A stretch of 64,000 nucleotides of DNA from Alitta virens (taxonomy: Eukaryota > Annelida > Polychaeta > Phyllodocida > Nereididae): assembly GCA_932294295.1 (NCBI GenBank), contig OW028577.1, positions 5,979,501-6,043,500 on the forward strand, given 5' to 3'. Below, in pieces: positions 12,287-24,797 of this stretch (position 1 is the first letter of the stretch; every line of letters begins with the position of its first letter). A model generated the notes under the pieces. That model saw only the letters and a program-made list of their open reading frames with translations, had not been told where the DNA came from and searched no databases. A program made the translations under genes and the position numbers.

Positions 12287-13260
12287 CAGTGTCACACGGA
12301 ATTGCAGACAATAATTTGAAAAACATTATTTTGGAACCCATGTGTACTAGCTCCAGGAGTAAGTGACTGCCACTTGCTGCATTGAACATAAATATTTTTG
12401 TAATGTAGAGCTTTTCTGTTGATTTACTTATATGTCATATATATCAATTGGCTCTGTTCATCATTATCTATTAATTTGAAATTACACTGTTGACCTTTAG
12501 ATTTATGTGACAATGGCAGGTATTGCCATTAACTCCAATAAATGATATGTAATAGCTTGTTCTCTTGGTATAATGCCACCTGTTTTATTTTCTCCATAAT
12601 ATGAAGTCCGTCAATTTTAGTACTTGGAATGGTCTTTGCTTGGTCATTTTGATAAGAATATTTTTCGTTACATCTGTGTTTCAAGAGCATTGCCAAAAAA
12701 ACAAAACAAGCAATTGCTTTACAAGACTTGCAGAACGTTGTCAGGGACAAGGGCTGATAGCCAGGGCAGATTAGGGGGTCACTAACCCCCCCCCCCCCCC
12801 CCCCCCTGCCTCTACTGTCTACTGGGTTGGGCAAAAAGCATGACTGAAAGATGATCCTGTCAGTCATTTCATAGTATAGTCGTTCGCTGAACTAATGCCA
12901 CGAGTTGTAATGAATTTTAAGAAAAACTTGTTACAGGGGAAATCTCCTTCATGGTCCCTATTATCATGGTATTATACATCCAAAGGCAAAGGACAGAAAC
13001 CCAATCTAGGTCCAGATCCTCGTCTACGACCCTCAGGCTTCGTTATAGACGGTCAAGTGGATATGACGGTATGGTGAGACAGGTGATGAACAGTCGAAAG
13101 TAGGTCAATCACTGCGCCATTTAATTTTAACCTGATCACTGGGGCAGAGCCATATCTACATCTAGCAAGCCCTCCCAGTAGCTCCCACTGCCTCCCAGTC
13201 CACCTACTGCTGTGTCAGGATTTTCCGATCTGTATAGTTCATCGTTAAGGGGAACGGACA
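12287..13260. other. GCNA 3' UTR and GCNA-UBN intergenic DNA
   Basis: The GCNA 3' UTR probably ends at the AATAAA at 12537-12542. Beyond it lies a run of C bases near 12787-12806 and unique-looking sequence. No gene is seen on either strand before the ubinuclein promoter. Confidence 0.6.
12537..12542 (+). terminator. GCNA polyadenylation signal
   Basis: A canonical AATAAA about 250 bases after the GCNA stop codon, followed by T-rich sequence. Confidence 0.6.
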
Positions 13261-13480
13261 GCACGCATTGCTAAATTTACGCGGGAATTTGTGACACTGA
13301 CGAGCCGGCACACGCCTCCGACCTTGTTCCGTAAATAGGCCAAAGTTCAAGGCCCTGCGCAAGCGCGACGACTTGCACTTTTGAAAACAAAATGGCGGCA
13401 GATTTGTCAACTTTGTGCAACTTGTAGTTGTATTTCACATATAATACGACCATTTTGGATGGATACCAATAAACAGAAAG
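13261..13480 (+). promoter_or_regulatory. Ubinuclein core promoter and 5' UTR with E2F-, NRF1- and YY1-like sites
   Basis: A short GC-rich, CpG-containing interval directly before the UBN start codon. It contains GCGGGAA (E2F-like) at 13281-13287, TGCGCAAGCGCG (one mismatch from the NRF1 palindrome) at 13356-13367, and AAAATGGCGGC (YY1 consensus) at 13389-13399. YY1 sites of this kind often sit just downstream of start sites in TATA-less housekeeping promoters, so transcription probably begins around 13340-13390. The start site is inferred. Confidence 0.6.
13392..13427 (+). other. Upstream ORF in UBN 5' leader
   Basis: The ATG embedded in the YY1 motif opens an 11-codon frame (MAADLSTLCNL, then stop) ending 53 bases before the UBN start codon. 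If transcription starts upstream of it, the frame could lower translation of UBN. It may equally be untranscribed promoter. Confidence 0.35.
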
Positions 13481-16400
13481 ATGGAACAAGTCCGGAGGAT
13501 AGAGCTTTTACCTGCGGAGCCAGTTGATCCACCTAAAGAAGAAGAGGAAGAGGCTCCGACCATCCGGTTTGATTTGCCATTGACGGAACCTAGCGAGTCT
13601 TCATGCTCGGAATTCTCCTATGTAGAATTAGTGAAAAAAGCCTCGGTGAGTGTATAAATTCGTTATTTCAACAGTCTTACTTCTGCTTTACTTTATATTG
13701 ATATGTCACAAATATTCGAGGGGTTTGTCAACTTTTTGATGGGTCGATTTGGGAAGGGGGCTACCCACGTGCTGTGTTGTAAACACAAGAGAAGTGGTGA
13801 CCTGTGAGTTGGTCTTCTTCTCTGTGCAAGCTACCTTCTCTATCATGTCTGTACTATAATGCTCCGAAATGCTTGGGAAAATGGCCAGATCGGGATGGAC
13901 GCCATGTTGAACAGTTTCCCTGCCCAAAAGTCTTGTGGTGTCCAGTGCATCTTTTCAACAGGGTGCTGTTATTGCTCCCCTGAAATCACAGAAGTTTCAA
14001 GCCTAAGAGTCTTGTATAAACGCACTATGGAATGAACTTCTTGAGAAAACTTAATATAACGAAGTATTGCACTGTCAGGAGATAGAACATGACACAAATT
14101 TTGTTTAGATGTGATTCTGATGTCTGGCCCTTGGTCGCCATGATGCGTTCTCGTGCCATGGGTCTTCGATCCTGTCAAAAGAATGCGCTTTATTGGCGCG
14201 TCTTTCTCTCTTTCCTTTTATTGAATTGCAGTAAATTTAACAAGAACATCTGAAATTGTGGTCTATATTTTGCATAAGCATTTTGCGATTTGAAAAATAT
14301 ATTGTTGCCATCTGTCATCTTAGAAAAAGTAAAGTCTGCTATTTTAGTTGCCAAACACATGCAGTATTAGCATATTGTAGGATCCACCTTGCTGTGCATA
14401 AGTTAGCATTTTTAATTTCTGACCTTTGGCAAATGTGTATAGTGGTGTTACGTTATGTATGGGAAATGATAAAAAACTGGATAGTTAATAGTGTATATTA
14501 TATAAGCTTTCTAGATTGGGTATTGTGGCTAGGTAGAATAGCTGGCTAGACGGACAGATGTGATGTGGTGAATTGGAGGTTGTGGCTTGGTGCAAGGTGC
14601 ACGTAGCCATGACAGCTGGGAGGCGGCTACACAAAAGACAGTTATGGCAGAAATGTAAGAGGGGTAAGGTGATCAACCAATGGTCACGCATGATTAGTTT
14701 ACCCTGCGCATGCGCACTTGTCAAGTAGGTCAGGAGGCCAGTGAGGCTATATTTAGCCACAAGCAGCTTCGCTGAGCTGTGTGATTGTGCTGAGGGGTTG
14801 GATTTGCAGTGAATCGATGAGTTCCGTGCAAAAATTAGGAAAAACAGCGATGGCTGCCTGTTTGGGTTTCATGTATGGCGGCGGCGCTGCCATCGCACAG
14901 CTGCTATGTGCCCAAGGAGGGGGAGGGGCTCGTCACACCTTATGACAGTTACATGTTTGCTGGTTATTGTTGTTATGTAAAAGCTGAGATAAAAACAAAT
15001 ATAATAAGAGACGTTTGTAGGCAATTAAATGAACAATTAATTAGTGTAATGTTGATTAAATGAAAATATGTACTTTAATATGAGTTTTATGACTGTATAC
15101 TGTATCAGTGTAGTCTATGGACAGCCTGCTGGGGATGAACTGTCATTACTTGATTATTGAATAATGACTCGAGTTATCAACTGTAATGAATGGATTATCA
15201 GTTGTATCTTATAGTGATGTTAAATTATGCATAGTGCATTTGCCTGATTGAGTTCACTATGGCAAATATGTGATTATAAATGTAAAAAAAATAAAAAATT
15301 TTACTTTATTTTTTGCTGTTATTGCATATTATATATTTAACTGTTAATTACATTGTACAATATTTATTATGCTAAATTACAAAGAGTTGTTTTTGTGTGT
15401 ACATTGCACAGCTTACGTGCATAGATCTCAGGGTAAATCACATAAAAATCATAAATTAAATTCATAACCTGGTTTATAGTATTCACAAGGATTTTGCAAG
15501 TCCTTGGTGGTTTTTATTATTATCAGAGGTCCCAAGTTTACTACCCCTCTGTTATTTGTTAGGACTTTATAATTTAAATGTGTAACTCTTGTCAATATGT
15601 TCAATAGTTACATAATCATGTTATTTGATCATATATGATGTCTAAAATATGTTTATTTTATTTTGTAGGCCAAGAAGAAAGGTGAGGAAAAAAGTAAACA
15701 CACAAACGGAGCCAGTGATGACTATTTTGGAGATGAACAAGAAGATGAAAAACTTATGGCTTTGGCCATGTCGTTTGAAGCCAAATATGTGAGTGTAGAA
15801 TGTAGAATATTAGAGACTCAAGATTACCTTTATTTAGACTTTAATAAATTTGCAGTCAGTCATGAGCAGTTTGGAAAATAATATTCTATTTAAAATTCAA
15901 TATTGTTATAGTTACAAATTTCTTGATATCAAAGACGATCAAACAATGTCAAATGGTCAGTAAATAAAAAAACTTTAAATAGTACTCAACCCTCATTTAT
16001 CAGAACCTCACTTTTCCGGTTCCCTTGCTATCTGTACACAGTTGGCTGGGAACAAATCTACTTGGTGCATTCAGTTATCTGGTCCTCTAATTTATACACA
16101 CAGTAAAACTGGGGGACGAAGGTGTGCGGATAAATTAGGGTTGACTGAACATTCTAGATTGTGAGTGGGGTCCTGTATAAATTGTGAATTAAGGATTCTT
16201 ACATAATATATGTAGTGATTGGCAATTGTATGAGAAAGAAATTTATTTTAATAGTGTATAATATAATTTTTTGCGAGAGTCATGAGAAAAAGTATATACA
16301 CTATACATCTATTAATGTTTCCATAAAGTCTTTATTGTCATAATTACACATCAATTGATCATCGCATTGATAGCTCTTTAATATTGACATAATTATATTC

Positions 16401-19400
16401 ATGTAATTTATTTCAGGGACCAAAGCCAACCAAAAAGAAGAAGGTGGCCCGAGTACAAGATTTAGTGGATTTAGGAGAAGGTTACGATGAAAATGATCCA
16501 TTCATAGATAATTCAGAGGCTGTAAGTGTGTTGCTTTCGTTGTTAATTAATAATGATCATGATATATTGGTCGGAACTTTGCTAAATGACCTGGAATTTG
16601 TGGTCCAGTTGCTCAGTCTTGGTTACAGACCTATTAATCAAACTGACTACATTTCACACATAAGATTTATAGAAGTGTTTATGCTCTGGCCAATCCCTGA
16701 GTTTGGTATTTGTGAAAATAGTTGTTTTTTAAGGATTCAAGGGAGGGTCTCAGAAGTTAAATGTGGACCAGAAGGTATTGTGGCAAGTCTGACAAAATGC
16801 CCCCTCCCCAACCACTAGTTCACTGCTTGCTCTGAGCCCACACTTGCATACGTCACCTGGTCAGTTGCGGTGGGTGGCTTGGAACCAGTGTAGTCAGTTT
16901 GATTGAACAAGCAATGTCAATATGTAACAGTGAAGTTAATTGAGTCAGAAACATGAAAGTTATCAACAACTGCTAGCTAAATGTTGATGTCTTAGGATAC
17001 TCTATCGATACTACTGGTATGACGTCTTATTTCCAATTTGTTCGGTTGTCTTCTTGGACATTTTGTCGCTAAAATACACGCAGCAGGGTCACAGCTTACA
17101 TTGAATGAACCGTCAATATCATATGTGTCAACTTTGAAGGTTTTCCTTCATTTTCGTTAATGGGACTGATTATCAAATCATTGCAGGTTACATCTGATCA
17201 TAGATAATCAGCAATACCTGTCTTATAGAATATTTATGGCCTTTTAGTTTGAGAAGGTTTTGCGAATATCTGTCATAGGCATTATATATTGTCCATGAAC
17301 ATCAGTTTATGATGATGTGACTTGGTGCTAGGTTATAACGGCTTTCATGTGTTCACCAAGGACTCGATGCCTGTGCAGTGGATGCTGAAAATAGAATATT
17401 GTCATAAGTTGTTAATTTCAGATTAATTGTATTTTAGCAGGTTTACCACAATTGTAACTTGTGTGTCTTCAACTGTCAGTGTTTTGAAATTTAATCTTTA
17501 CTCTGACCTAAAGTTATAACTAATGAGCTTTTATATCTGCTTGCAGTATGATGAACTAGTGCCTGCCACCCTCACAACAAAACATGGTGGCTTTTATATA
17601 AACTCAGGGGTCCTCGACTTCAGGGAAGTGTCTGCTGATGATTCTGATGCGGAGTTTCAAGTCTACAGGAAAAAGAAGAAGATTAAGGTAGGTTATGGAA
17701 CCAGTTGTTTGACATTTGACAAGGCATTATAAGGCCAACCCCTTAAAAGTATTCCTTTTGTGGTGCGGGTTACGCGACTGATACATTTTTTCTGTTGCTT
17801 TTTGTTTTTTTAACCTAAAGAAATTAAAATAAATTATATATTTATAGTCCTCAAATTGTTTCTAGGTAAAAAAAAAAATTAAAAATTCTATCTACCTGAT
17901 GGGTTATTTAAGTGTCATGTAACCCGCAACAGAAATATATACAGCGGTTTTTTTCCACGGTTTGAAAGTATGTGGGGCAATAAATGGCTATTTACCTGCA
18001 TCTGGTGGGTGATCTGATTCTTACACAGATTCCTCACACCCTAGATATAAACATTTGAATTTACAGTTGTATTTCAATAATAGGAATTATGCATGATGGA
18101 GTTACATTATTTTCTTGTATTGTACAGTTTATTACATTATTTTCTTGTATTGTACAGTTTATTACACTGATTGCACTGTATTTTCACTCATCAACAATTG
18201 AGTCCATCAAACTGTTTACATCTCTGTCAGACACAATATAATTTAAGCTATTAGTGAGACAGACAAGGTTTTATTACCCTGCATACTTCTGACCACAAAA
18301 CTTTTCTGTAGCTCATCAGAAACTTTTGAAAAGTTTCATGAGCCAAGCTGTGAAAAGAACCGCTGTAATTAAGACTGGCCATATAGGAGTTAGGTGTAAC
18401 TTGATATTAAAGTTGTAACTAAGTAGCTGTCAGGGTAATGATAAGTGAATCATTAAGTCTGTCTCTGGCAGCTAGCTAGTCTGGCTAAGCTTCAGACCCA
18501 GTAACACAGTGACATTGAAACATTAGATAGTCCATAAAATGCTGTAGTTCAGTGTTCCAGCCAGGATGCTGGGATTGAGGTGGGCATGGTGCACAAGGAT
18601 TTTAGGGCACTTAACTTGACTCATATAGGATGCCCAGCTAGTTGAAAAAAAATAAAAATAAAATAAATTTCAGGCATGGCAGCTGATAAAATCGTCCAAA
18701 AGGACCTAGCTGGAACACTGTAATTGGACCAAGGCTTCCTCAAACATTGAGGTTTTGATATTTCGACAGGGCGTGAGAGACATTTTTGGGGATTGCAAAT
18801 CTTGTAATGTCCTTTCTAAAAAAAAAATTCGATGTCTTGAGATATCTGGGGGAGGGGAAATAGGGGAAGCCTCCAGAAAACCTGTGTGAATGTCATGTGA
18901 AATGCAACTGTTTTCAGAGTGCCCCACCACAAGTAACAAGTGACTCTCCTTATTAAGTAAACTTTCATATTTTCTTTGGTTTAGAAGAAGAAATTGTTTA
19001 AGGAGGATGGGGAGATAATTAAGAAGAAACGAAAGAAATTAAGTTCAGATGGAGAAAAACCTCTGAAGAGGAAGAAGCTGGATGGAGAATTCGTCAAGAA
19101 GAGAGGGTGAGTAAACAAAATGGTTATGGAATATATTTCCAAAAGCAGCTTATTTCACCAAAGTTGGTGATGTTAGTGTATGTAAATTGTATTCATAATT
19201 ACTTTTCTGTAGATACACGGATTAACCAGATAACTTTGGTCCGGTATGGTTGCAGATACAGATTTTGTAGTCCTGAAAATTTAATTATGGTCTTTTCCTG
19301 TTCTAGTCGACCCAAGAAGGTATCTCCAACAGTCACAGAGCTGATTAAACAACAGGCCTCTGCCTCAAGTAACCAAAACAGTCAACAGGCACTCTCTCTT

Positions 19401-22400
19401 TCTCAAGATTTGTATTCTAGTGGCAGCAATATGGAGGAGAGCAACAATGGAAACATTGATGATGCTATTGACTCTGTTATAGCTAGGGCTGCTGCTGAGG
19501 CGGGTGAGTGATGAAAATTAAGTATTCTGTAAAAGCTCTTTATCATACACTGATATGTATAGATAAATAGTTTTTTGGGACGTGTTATGCAATGGACTTA
19601 TAAGTGATATTGTCTGTTTTCAGATTCTGGAAATGCTCCTGTTCTACCAGAAAATCTGCCCTCAATTCTCCTGCAAGACATTGAAATTCTCAAGCAGGTA
19701 AGTGCTATTTGGTCACTCATTTTAAAACTGTTAAATTCGGGATTCATGTGGATGAAGTATATTTATTTTAAGTTGTATTGCTGTTAAACTGGTCCGGAAT
19801 TTGGTTGCTGAATTTGAAATTTATAATCCATTTCAGGCTGCGAAACAGTCAGCAGAAGGAAAATGTAAATTCTTCAATTCAGCTGTAAACAAGGTGCTTT
19901 TAAGGTAAGCGTGAATCCATTAATTATATCTCTACTGCAGACCTTGTTTGCATAAAAAAAAACTGCTGTTGTTGTGAAGTTATCTTATGAAATACTGTAC
20001 ATTTGCCTTCAGTATTGAGCTTCAGGCGAGGAATATGTCTGCAAGTATGCGGCAAACTATTTATGCCCATCTGGCGGCTCACTTGCCCTGTGGTCAGCAA
20101 ACTCTTGTCAAGAGAGCCAAGAAACTTCGCTTGAATGAACAGGGAGACAAGCTGAAGGAACCCCTGCAGAAATTAAAGGATGGTGAGTGATTTATTCATG
20201 TAGTGAGAATACTGAAGTCATTGTGTTTGAGCTTGTGCCCTATTCAATTAAAAATCCCTGGGTTTTTCCACCTTTTATTATTTATTTTTAACATGGCTGT
20301 GTAGGCCTGAAGTTGCCTATTTCTTTTGTTTTGCACCCAGGAAATGGAGTGTCGTTTTGTAACCAAGCGACAATAATATGTTTATGATATAATAAAAGAA
20401 TGGGAGTAAAACAAGATTTATGCTGTTGAGCAGTGTTGAGGTTCATAGGTGATGTGTGCATTGCAACTGAGAGTCTGCCCAGATATTTAAGTAAATTAGT
20501 ATTTTCAGTGAACTGATGTCATGACTTGTTTTTTTTTTTTCAGCTATTGATCGTGTTATGCCAGCCCTTTGGGAAGAACACAATGCAGAGTGCAAAGCTG
20601 TTGCTTTGGCTAAGTATGTATATTTTATTCTAGACTTAATGAGGGTGATAACTTGTGGTTAAGGTTTACCATCGAAGTTTGGGTTTAATTCCCAGGCCAG
20701 GAATTGTTCATTTGAGAAATTAAATTGGCGTACAATGTGCTTGGCAATGGAGTCTAATGCAAGTAAAACAAAGCCTCTCATATGGAGTGAATATTTCACA
20801 TGACCTGAACTCAAACTTTAGGATCTCATAATGACCATAAACTGATGTAAGGGCTTAAATCCAGACCAGTGGACTATAAGGAGTATAATAACAGACAACA
20901 CACCAATAATTTAAAAAGAAATAAATTCATAGCAGTCATAAAATTGGTGTCAATTAGAATATTTGTAACACAAAATAACTCTGGTTCTCAGGTCAGAGAA
21001 GATTGAAAAAGATGGGAAGGAAGGAAAAGAAGGAAAGGAAGAAGGCTCGGCTGAAAGTGATGATGAAAAGAAGGAAGAAGGTGATGAAAAGAAGGAAGGT
21101 GAAGGAGGGGAGAAGGAGAAAAGAATCATCAAACCAAGGAAAAAGTTCCGTTGGAATGATGAGATTAAGTGAGTATGACTTTTTTGTAACTTTGTTAATT
21201 TTAGAAATAATGAATGGAGTGTGCCGATAAGTGGTTGAGATTTGAAATTCCGTGATCACTCAGTGTAAATGAATTCGTTTCGGTTCTTAACAATTACATT
21301 TGTTACTGGTTTTTTTCCCCAGAAAATTACTTGATGACATTGTCCGTATAAAGATGGAGATGATTGAGAGTGACAAAAACAAATCCAAGACGGCTGAGGA
21401 GTATCTTCGAGACTTCCTGGACAAAGAAGTGAAGGATCAATGGCCCAAGGGATGGATGCAGACAAGGTAAGTGACATCTTCACTTGAGATATGGTATTTG
21501 GGAGGAGTTCTATGGGTTGTCTTCCCTTGGACTAAATTACATTAACTTCGTTAATTTCAGAATGTTGTTCAAAGAATCCAGAAATGTACATGGAAGATGG
21601 ACAAATGTAACTTTGTGAGTATCAAGTCTCTTCCTTCGTTTTAGTATTCAAATTGAATTGACTGTGATGTATATTGAATCATAAATATAGTGAATTTTAT
21701 ATCATAAGAATTTTTTAATTGAATGAGTTTAATTCAGTCATTTTTACGTTTCTTTCATTTGTCCTTTCAGTATAAAACCAAAGAAACCTGTGATTCCAAC
21801 GCTTTCTCAGCCAGCGCAGCCCGGGCAAGTATCAACGGGTGTGAGTAATCTTGTACCGGCAGTAAACTCAGTGAAGGATGAAAAACCTGCAGTAGCAGTA
21901 GCAGATTCAAGCCACAAACCAAGTGCCCCAACCTTGCTGGATTATGCATCAGAGAAGTACTTCTCAGCTGGCAAGAACAAGAGCAGTACAGCATCATCTA
22001 CAAACTCTGAGGCAGGGAAGGGCATTGATAGTGTGGCATCTACCTCCACCCCAGTCACATTGTCTTTCACAACAACAAACATGCTACGAACCCCTGCCCT
22101 GGAAGTGTTGAAAAACATGGGTGCAATGGCAGGTACCAAGAAACCAACCGAGAGCAAAACCAACAGTCAACCACAGACTGTGAACCAGTCAAACATGGCT
22201 GTTAGTTTGACCAGCCGAGCTACAACGAACAATATTCAGTCGTCTGGAGCTGCCAGCTCACCAATGAACTTGGCAATGGCCAGTAATTCTCTGTCCGGCT
22301 TAAGCAGCAGCGGTTTCACTGGTTCTAGTCAAATCCCCTCTGCAATCACAATGACAATAACTAACCCATCAGGTAAACCTATAACTAATCAGAATGTGCA

Positions 22401-24797
22401 TCAAAGCTCTGTAAATAAATTATCCACAAGTACCAGTAGTCAGCTGGGCAAATACCAGGAGTCCGCCATCGCAAAACCTTTGTCAACTCACGGGTCCTCC
22501 TCCCTCCCAACTAGTAGTGACTTTATGTCCAAATTCAAGGAGTTTGCAGAGAAGCAGAGAAGCCCTGAACAGCTCAAGGATGTAATGGATGTCCAGCATG
22601 TCCAGCATGTCCAGCATGTCAAGAGCAATGAATCTATTCCCTTTACTCAAAACCTACCAAGCCCTGCTAATTGGACTGGCACTAAACCCACGGGCAAAAG
22701 TAGCACGGGACTGTCAGCAAGTAGTGGACAGACGTCGGTAAAAAACCCTTCAACAGGAATCTCAAATCAACACAAAGGGAGTGCACTCAGCAAGGTGTAT
22801 TCTAATATGCAGTTACTAACTGGTGCTGCTTCTTTCTCTTCGAACAGTAAGCAGCCCTCTGCAGCTGATTCACAATCGCCAAGTTCAGGGATAGTGCCGG
22901 TGTCTAGCCCAGGTCTCCATCGAACAAGCCCTGGGTCAGTACACACTAGCCATTCGGCCATTTCGGCACACACACAATCAGTATCCATGCATCGACCTGT
23001 GCCCACCAAGTACACGACTGTTTCTCCAAGCATGGTTAACAGCTCGGCAATTGTGTCATCATCCTCAATGAGCCACATGAACAAAAGTCCTCTGTCTTCC
23101 CAGAAAGCTCACAGCAGCACTCTGCAGCAAAACCTGCATTCCAGTATGAAGACAAGTAACGTATCGGCTCATCACGATCAGCACAAAAAGACTAGCGTGT
23201 CAACCAACGACAACTGGTCATCCGCAGGACAATCGATTGAAAGCTTCAGCCAGTACAGCCAACGTACACCCAGCAGTCATTCCGGTTTCTCTGCAAGTGC
23301 TTTATCGCCCCAGTCTAGTAGCTTGCGCAGCACTGGCCACACATCCCAACAACAGTATCGTACAAGTATAAGCAGCAACTCCCCCTCCACTCCTGACAAA
23401 CTGCAGCAAAAAGTGTCCCTGAGTTCCAGCATTTCTCCCACTGAACCTCTATTTGGTGGCATGACATTACAGCAGCTAGAGGCTCAGGCAATGGCTGCTG
23501 CCAATATGAACAGGTCAACGCCCTCCACGCAAGCTGCTATGGCTGCTTCGAGGTCGTGGCATACAGGAGAACTCAGTAGTTCGTCATCTGCATTTTCACA
23601 CCCTCATGCTACAAAACACTCACTGCCCTCTACGACTGCATCACTCTATCATTCGGCCGCAGCAGGATTGGACAACCGGGCCGCTGTTAACGCCTACCAT
23701 AACTTCAACATGTTTGACCTTGCCCAGCTGGGTGGTCGCCCGGTTTCAGCCAACGCTCACAAGGTTATGTCTCCTGACAGTCTATTACCACCCGGTAAGT
23801 TAAACACTGACTGAAATGTCATTAATCCTACTGCTCTCTGCACCCTTTATCCAATTCTGCTTTTATTCACCCCTACCTGCAATGATATACATTGCAGTGT
23901 TTTAATGAGCAGTAAGTTACTAATTGCAATTGACTAACCTACTCAATTAAGGATGTGATTAATACTTAAGTACTGCATTGTTAAATGGTTCAAGGACAGG
24001 CAATGTAGTGAATTTACAGAATTTACAATAAATAGTAGCACCACTTGGTCTTTGCTACAGTGCACACTAACATCTTACCTTCAGGGCTAAGTTGCTTCCT
24101 TATGTCTAAGTTGCTTTTGCACACTTTCCAGGTGGAAATCTCTTCAGCCACCAGAACTTAGCAGCAGCAGGTGCCGTATTAAATCCCCACGGTCTTTCGC
24201 CGCAGAATAAAGCTTATAAGAGTAAGTTACCCTGGCTTACCAGCAGCCATGAGGCTCATTAACAAAACTTTAATTATGTCACTTAACTATTTAACAGCAT
24301 TAAGAGCAATAACGGCAGTAAATGTTTAAATAGTTTCGCAGTTGTGTGTCAACATCTGGGTGTTACCATGTAGTGGTGCTAGAGGGTGACAGAAAGGCTG
24401 GGTATAAATGTCACCCTCCAAGCTTCAAAGATCTGGAACATAAATGCATAGGTTTAGTGACATAGTTTCATTGTTGATAGCCTGTTTTATGTGATGTTTA
24501 TTTAAATGCGAATTGATGTGATGAAATCTTGAAAATCATAACACAATTGCATAATATTATCTCTCTGGAATGCCTAACACACCTCTATTTGTACATATAA
24601 TTTCCATAATTGGCACTTCATTGGTATTAAGACTTATAATTATGTAGTAGTAAGTTATCGCTCATGCCCAATGCAGAAAACTGATGATTAACGTTTATAA
24701 TTATGTTTGCTTTTTTTTAAATTACCTTTTCGTTTTACCCAAGTCAGTTTAAGACTTATTTATTTTTGCAGATCCTCAAACACCACACCGATACTGA
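13481..24797 (+). CDS. UBN1: Ubinuclein (UBN1/UBN2 orthologue), HIRA-complex subunit (16 coding exons)
   Basis: Ubinuclein joins HIRA and CABIN1 to deposit histone H3.3 in the nucleus. Exons: 13481-13645, 15669-15788, 16417-16521, 17547-17687, 18985-19106, 19307-19503, 19624-19697, 19837-19904, 20013-20182, 20544-20613, 20992-21168, 21323-21466, 21561-21614, 21771-23794, 24132-24221 and 24772-24797; all phases agree (1248 residues). An N-terminal HIRA-binding-like stretch contains FSYVELVKK. The Hpc2-related domain (about 112-157) includes [20 protein letters not shown] and GGFYINSG. An AT-hook RGRPKK at 217-222 spans the junction of exons 5 and 6. The conserved middle domain (about 293-535) is split by a K/E-rich linker and includes [18 protein letters not shown] and [18 protein letters not shown] 675-residue S/T/Q-rich disordered tail is mostly one exon. 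Animals outside vertebrates have one gene, so UBN1 versus UBN2 is not decided. Confidence 0.95.
13646..15668 (+). other. UBN intron 1, with a perfect NRF1 palindrome
   Basis: A 2-kb intron between UBN exons 1 and 2. It carries TGCGCATGCGCA at 14705-14716 within a somewhat GC-richer stretch (about 14540-14930). The rest is AT-rich, with no second gene seen on either strand. Confidence 0.7.
14705..14716. promoter_or_regulatory. Consensus NRF1 binding site in UBN intron 1
   Basis: TGCGCATGCGCA is the full NRF1 palindrome. It sits about 1.2 kb downstream of UBN exon 1, so it could mark an alternative promoter or an intronic enhancer. It is a motif match only. Confidence 0.45.
15980..16149. mobile_element. 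pogo/Tigger-like MITE in UBN intron 2
   Basis: The left end reads tagtactcaaccctcatttatcag and the right end reads ggataaattagggttgactg, which are near-complementary. The tcaaccctNatttatc core resembles the terminal repeats of pogo/Tigger-type DNA transposons. It is about 165 bp long with no coding capacity. Confidence 0.55.
16522..17546 (+). other. UBN intron 3, nothing recognised
   Basis: About 1 kb of AT-rich intron sequence between two phase-0 exons that together encode the Hpc2-related domain. No repeat or gene was recognised. Confidence 0.6.
17688..18984 (+). other. UBN intron 4, with small repeats
   Basis: A 1.3-kb intron. Near its start gcgggttac (17765-17773) and gtaacccgc (17919-17927) face each other and may bound a small AT-rich inverted-repeat element. 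At 18102-18161 there is a perfect 30-bp tandem duplication. No gene is seen. Confidence 0.5.
18102..18161. repeat. Perfect 30-bp tandem duplication
   Basis: Two identical 30-bp copies (18102-18131 and 18132-18161), each starting ttacattattttcttg and ending gtacagttta, followed by a few bases of a third. The lack of divergence points to a recent duplication or slippage event. Confidence 0.85.

Noticed and set aside
16444..16818. 124-residue open frame on the plus strand
   Set aside because: Only the first part is coding; it is UBN exon 3. The rest reads through the donor at 16522 into intron.
20640..20720. Degenerate tRNA-like string in a UBN intron (cttgtggttaagg ... gggtttaattccc)
   Set aside because: Both boxes are imperfect and no boundaries or duplications could be found; too weak to call.
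21003..21230. Lysine/arginine-rich 75-residue frame overlapping UBN exon 11
   Set aside because: It is an out-of-frame shadow of the K/E-rich UBN linker and lacks support.
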